Below are positions 60,869-64,000 of a stretch of 64,000 nt of DNA, in pieces (the first letter of the stretch is position 1; each line of letters opens with the position of its first letter). Position numbers and translations under genes: made by a program. This DNA comes from Winogradskyella aurantia (GTDB lineage: Bacteria; Bacteroidota; Bacteroidia; Flavobacteriales; Flavobacteriaceae). The notes beneath the pieces are model-generated. The model saw only the letters and a program-made list of their open reading frames with translations, ran no database searches and was not told where the DNA came from. The stretch is from assembly GCF_002266855.1 (NCBI RefSeq), contig NZ_NGJN01000005.1:62001-126000 (forward strand). The letters run 5' to 3'.

Positions 60869-62233
60869 ATGTGCCAGAACTTAATCGATAAATACAATGT
60901 GGCCGGGCCGCGTTACACCAGTTATCCAACAGTGCCTTACTGGAATATGGATAATTTTTCCGTGATGGATTGGAAAACATCCTTACGGCAATCTTTTGAC
61001 GAAAGCAATGCGACGCAGGGTTTAAGCCTTTACGTGCATTTACCGTTTTGCGAAAGTCTTTGTACGTTTTGTGGTTGCCACAAACGCATTACCAAACGCC
61101 ACGAGGTAGAATTACCTTATATCACTGCCCTTCTAAAGGAATGGGATTTGTACAGATCCGTACTAGGTGCCAGACCGCGCATCAAGGAGCTGCACTTAGG
61201 TGGCGGTACGCCGACCTTTTTCTCACCGGAACACTTAACTTTATTGCTTACCGAGTTGATAAAAGTAGCAGACCTTGATTCCGATTGTGAGTTTAGTTTT
61301 GAAGGTCATCCTAACAACACTACAGAACACCATTTGCAAACCTTGTACGATTTTGGGTTTAGACGTGTTAGCTTTGGGGTTCAGGATTATAACCCAAGCA
61401 TCCAGAAAGCCATTAATAGGGTTCAGCCTTTTGAGCACGTAAAACAGGCTACGGAAATGGCAAGGGCCATTGGCTATACCTCTGTGGGGCATGATATTAT
61501 TTTTGGGTTGCCGTTTCAGACCGAAGCGGATGTGATACACACCATTAAGCAAACCGAGGCTTTAATGCCAGATCGAATAGCCTTTTATAGCTACGCGCAT
61601 GTGCCCTGGATGAAGGGGAACGGTCAGCGCGGATTTAAGGATTCCGATTTGCCTACCGGCACTTCTAAGCGTCAGCAATACGAAACCGGAAAGCGTTTGT
61701 TGGAGAAAGCGGGTTATGTAGAAATTGGTATGGACCATTTTGCCTTAACCACCGACAGTTTGTACAAGGCCTTACAAAACGAAAGCCTACACCGTAATTT
61801 TATGGGTTATACAGCTTCTAAAACACAGGCCATGATCGGTCTTGGTGTATCTGCCATAAGCGATAGTTGGTATGGTTTTGCCCAAAATGTAAAATCTATT
61901 GAAGAATATTACCACCTCGTCAATGAAGGAATCATACCGGTGTATAGAGGTCACATCCTTAATACGGAAGATCTCATTATAAGACAGCACATCCTCAATT
62001 TAATGTGTCATTTTAAAACCGCATGGTTACAGCCTGAAATGACTTTTGATGAACTGCCCGAGGTGCTTTCAAAACTTAAAACGTTTGAGGATGACGGCCT
62101 TCTTGAGTTTGAACGCAAACAAGTGAACGTAACAGAAAAGGGGAGACCCTTTATACGAAATATATGTATGGCTTTTGATTTACTGTTACAGCGTAAACAG
62201 CCAGACACCAAATTATTTTCAATGACCATTTAA
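60869..62233 (+). CDS. hemN: Oxygen-independent coproporphyrinogen III oxidase
   Basis: This radical-SAM enzyme decarboxylates coproporphyrinogen III to protoporphyrinogen IX in heme synthesis without oxygen. The 454-residue protein starts NLIDKYNVAGPRYTSYPTVP, has the radical-SAM cysteines in LPFCESLCTFCGCHK (CxxxCxxC), GGGTPTFF, VSFGVQDYNPSIQKAINR and the C-terminal HemN domain. It is followed at 11 bp by the stress-protein gene, and it lies near other genes usual for cbb3 oxidase loci, which fits a role under low oxygen. Confidence 0.96.
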   Translation: MCQNLIDKYNVAGPRYTSYPTVPYWNMDNFSVMDWKTSLRQSFDESNATQGLSLYVHLPFCESLCTFCGCHKRITKRHEVELPYITALLKEWDLYRSVLGARPRIKELHLGGGTPTFFSPEHLTLLLTELIKVADLDSDCEFSFEGHPNNTTEHHLQTLYDFGFRRVSFGVQDYNPSIQKAINRVQPFEHVKQATEMARAIGYTSVGHDIIFGLPFQTEADVIHTIKQTEALMPDRIAFYSYAHVPWMKGNGQRGFKDSDLPTGTSKRQQYETGKRLLEKAGYVEIGMDHFALTTDSLYKALQNESLHRNFMGYTASKTQAMIGLGVSAISDSWYGFAQNVKSIEEYYHLVNEGIIPVYRGHILNTEDLIIRQHILNLMCHFKTAWLQPEMTFDELPEVLSKLKTFEDDGLLEFERKQVNVTEKGRPFIRNICMAFDLLLQRKQPDTKLFSMTI

Positions 62234-62244
62234 AAAATAGACCT

Positions 62245-63078
62245 ATGAAACGAATAATAGTGCCCATAGACTTTTCTGAACACTCAGAATACGCATTAGA
62301 GGCGGCAGCCAACCTCGCACAGAAATACGGTTCAGAGCTTATCGTGCTACATATGCTAGAATTATCTAATGCCATTTTAACATCAAATGGAGAATCCATT
62401 AATGAGGAAGCCGTATTTTATCTAAAACTGGCGGAGCAAAAGTTTGACGCCTTTTTAGACAAGCCCTATCTCGAAGGGATTAAGATTACACCTATAGTAA
62501 AGCACTTTAAGGTATTTAGTGAGGTAAATGATGTGGCTAACGAGTTAAACGCTAATCTTATCGTTATGGGCTCGCACGGCGTTAGCGGAGTTAAGGAAGT
62601 TCTTGTGGGCTCTAATACCGAGAAGGTGGTGCGCCATTCAGATATTCCTGTGTTGGTAATTAAACACAATCCTATTTTGCTCGATTTTGAAAATGCAGTC
62701 TTCGCTAGTGATTTTTCCGATGAAGCCATTACTCCTTATATCAATGCAAAGGTCACCTTTAAAAAGCTCGGTGCTCAAATGCACCTGGTCTATGTAAACT
62801 CACCAGATGGTAACTTTAGAAGTTCAGCGGAGATTGATAAGAAAGTATCGCTGTTCTTGAAGAAAGCGGATGGCGACCTAGATAATCTCTCTAATGTCCA
62901 TATCGTTTCAGACTACTCCATAGAAAAGGGTATCTTGAATTTTGCGAATATGATTGGAGCTGATCTTATCGCTGTGGCTACGCATGGCAGAAAGGGCTTG
63001 GCCCATTTCTTTGAAGGAAGTATATCCGAAGATATCGCTAACCATAGCACCTTACCTGTAATGACGTTTAAGATTTAG
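62245..63078 (+). CDS. Two-domain universal stress protein
   Basis: The 277-residue protein has two tandem UspA domains. Domain 1: KRIIVPIDFSEHSEYALEAA and the ATP-binding pattern GSHGVSGVKEVLVGSNTEKV (G-2x-G-9x-G-S). Domain 2: NAVFASDFSDEAITPYINAK and ATHGRKGLAHFFEGSISEDI with the same pattern. It binds ATP and is expected to act in stress or low-oxygen survival. Directly downstream of hemN (11 bp), likely cotranscribed. Confidence 0.93.
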   Translation: MKRIIVPIDFSEHSEYALEAAANLAQKYGSELIVLHMLELSNAILTSNGESINEEAVFYLKLAEQKFDAFLDKPYLEGIKITPIVKHFKVFSEVNDVANELNANLIVMGSHGVSGVKEVLVGSNTEKVVRHSDIPVLVIKHNPILLDFENAVFASDFSDEAITPYINAKVTFKKLGAQMHLVYVNSPDGNFRSSAEIDKKVSLFLKKADGDLDNLSNVHIVSDYSIEKGILNFANMIGADLIAVATHGRKGLAHFFEGSISEDIANHSTLPVMTFKI

Positions 63079-63130
63079 TTCTTTAAAGTCTTTCGGTACG
63101 TGTACATGTTGGTTGGTAGGTTTAATAGCA

Positions 63131-63164
63131 GTAAAAACGCCAAAGTTGATAGGGCTTTGGCGTT
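63131..63164. terminator. Bidirectional hairpin terminator
   Basis: Perfect arms AACGCCAAAG and CTTTGGCGTT around a 9-nt loop, with a T run on the minus side and T-rich sequence on the plus side. It separates the stress-protein gene from the outer-membrane remnant. Confidence 0.85.
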
Positions 63165-63171
63165 ATTGTTA

Positions 63172-63290
63172 TTAGAATCTGTAATCTAGCCTAAGATGTA
63201 GGTTGGCACCAATGTCACTGTCATTGGCAAAAAACACGTCATCTTCTATAAAATAATCGATATAACCAATATCAAATCACATAGATATGG
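63172..63290 (-). pseudogene. 3' remnant of an outer-membrane protein gene
   Basis: The minus strand reads FDIGYIDYFIEDDVFFANDS, DIGANLHLRLDYRF and TAA, the typical last two strands of a FadL/OmpP1-type barrel with terminal Phe. An in-frame TGA and no start precede it. The terminator of the former gene is still present. Only the tail is left. Confidence 0.6.
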
Positions 63291-63335
63291 GCACTGGGGT
63301 TTGAAACGAACGTGTGAGTAAGAAAGCTATAAAAA

Positions 63336-64000
63336 TTAATGGCAGTCTATAGCACTTGATGCCATTTCAACAACAGGAGCCGGGGAGATATAAGGAATAC
63401 CAAGACCTAGGCCCCTTAAAATAAAAAGTGCTCCAATAAGAACTACAACAATGGGAATGGCTTTTTGAATACGCTGTTTAACGGTAGTGTTTAGAAATTT
63501 TCCTAGATAAATGGCTGTGGTCATTAACGGAATGGTACCCAAGCCAAATAACACCATGTACAAACTACCTTCTAAGAGACTACCCGTAGCTACTGCGCCA
63601 AAGACTGCCATATAAACCAGACCACAAGGTAAAAAGCCATTGAGAAAGCCAATAGTGATAAAGGTATCGGCTGTTTTCTTTTTTAGGGCTTGCCCTAAAT
63701 TGGATTTCACTTTAGCAATAATCGTTTGCAATGGTCTAGACAGGTTGTATTTTCCAACCGTTTTATAGGGTAACAGCACTAGAATAATCATTAGAACTCC
63801 TATGGCAATGGATAACTGTTGTTGCAATCCAAAAATATAAAGGCTTTTGCCAACGAGACCAAATATCAATCCAATAAGGCTATAGGCGAGCAGTCTGCCG
63901 ACATGATATACGCCGATTTGGCTTACTTTTTTAAAGGAATTAGAACGGTCAACCGGCAGCATAAAGGCAATAGGGCCGCACATGCCAACACAGTGCAAAC
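63336..64000 (-). CDS. TauE/SafE-family membrane protein (5' end outside window)
   Basis: About 220 residues are visible, with six membrane helices. The start region HCVGMCGPIAFMLP and the second repeat TIGFLNGFLPCGLVYMAVFG are the CGP/CG signatures of the UreH/SafE-like branch that accompanies cbb3 oxidase genes and is proposed to act in copper or heme handling. The first helix lies beyond the window. The neighbourhood (hemN, universal stress protein) supports a place at a ccoNOPGH locus. Confidence 0.88.
   Translation of the reverse strand, partial: LHCVGMCGPIAFMLPVDRSNSFKKVSQIGVYHVGRLLAYSLIGLIFGLVGKSLYIFGLQQQLSIAIGVLMIILVLLPYKTVGKYNLSRPLQTIIAKVKSNLGQALKKKTADTFITIGFLNGFLPCGLVYMAVFGAVATGSLLEGSLYMVLFGLGTIPLMTTAIYLGKFLNTTVKQRIQKAIPIVVVLIGALFILRGLGLGIPYISPAPVVEMASSAIDCH

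Noticed and set aside
1..64000. tRNA or rRNA genes
   Set aside because: No cloverleaf or rRNA-like sequence was recognised on either strand by eye; a tRNA search program was not available.

Overview
The window looks like a chromosomal segment of a marine-type Flavobacteriaceae bacterium (Bacteroidota). The evidence is the low G+C content, -7 promoter elements of the Bacteroidetes type (TAnnTTTG/A), many lipoproteins with a Cys-terminated signal peptide, and typical families: dipeptidyl-peptidase III, DUF4920, TIGR01777, fasciclin beside a sigma/anti-sigma pair, DUF6090, and S41 peptidase.

Three zones can be distinguished. (1) About 1-11.1 kb is ordinary conserved chromosome: SRPBCC protein (cut by the window edge), DPP III, a MazG-like pyrophosphohydrolase, ilvE, DUF4920 / c-type heme protein / mnmD as a tightly packed unit, a TIGR01777 epimerase, an anti-sigma/ECF sigma pair divergent from a fasciclin protein, a prolyl aminopeptidase-like lipoprotein and a DUF302 protein. 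(2) About 11.2-59.9 kb is an accessory zone. It holds nearly fifty mostly unrelated genes or gene remnants, all but four of the clear ones on the minus strand and mostly single-gene units. Many are separated by 100-250 bp non-coding repeats that share end boxes, internal GC-rich palindromes and A-rich stretches. The cargo includes six DUF6090 paralogues, two beta-lactamase-fold serine hydrolases, two Ntn/C45-type hydrolases, an alkylsulfatase-like enzyme, VOC and SRPBCC proteins, an amidohydrolase, a YfcC-type transporter, a DUF3604 / PPIase / HupE operon, an ECF sigma operon with four small or medium membrane proteins, and Crp, MarR and AraC-type regulators. The zone also contains decayed pieces: a frameshifted mnmE 3' end, an interrupted agmatine deiminase, an N-terminally truncated Crp/Fnr gene and several anonymous 3' gene fragments. 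(3) About 60-64 kb returns to conserved chromosome: Cu/Zn superoxide dismutase, hemN, a two-domain universal stress protein, the 3' remnant of an outer-membrane protein gene, and a TauE/SafE-type membrane protein. This is the usual flank of a cbb3 oxidase locus.

The most notable feature is zone 2. It is organised like a gene-cassette array (one gene plus one long imperfect palindromic repeat, almost all in one orientation), but no integrase or transposase gene is visible in the window, and the repeat ends do not match the strict integron attC core. Internal hairpins show at least one compensatory base-pair change between copies, which argues that the folded structure is conserved. Function and mobility are inference; repeats, orientation and remnants are read from the sequence.
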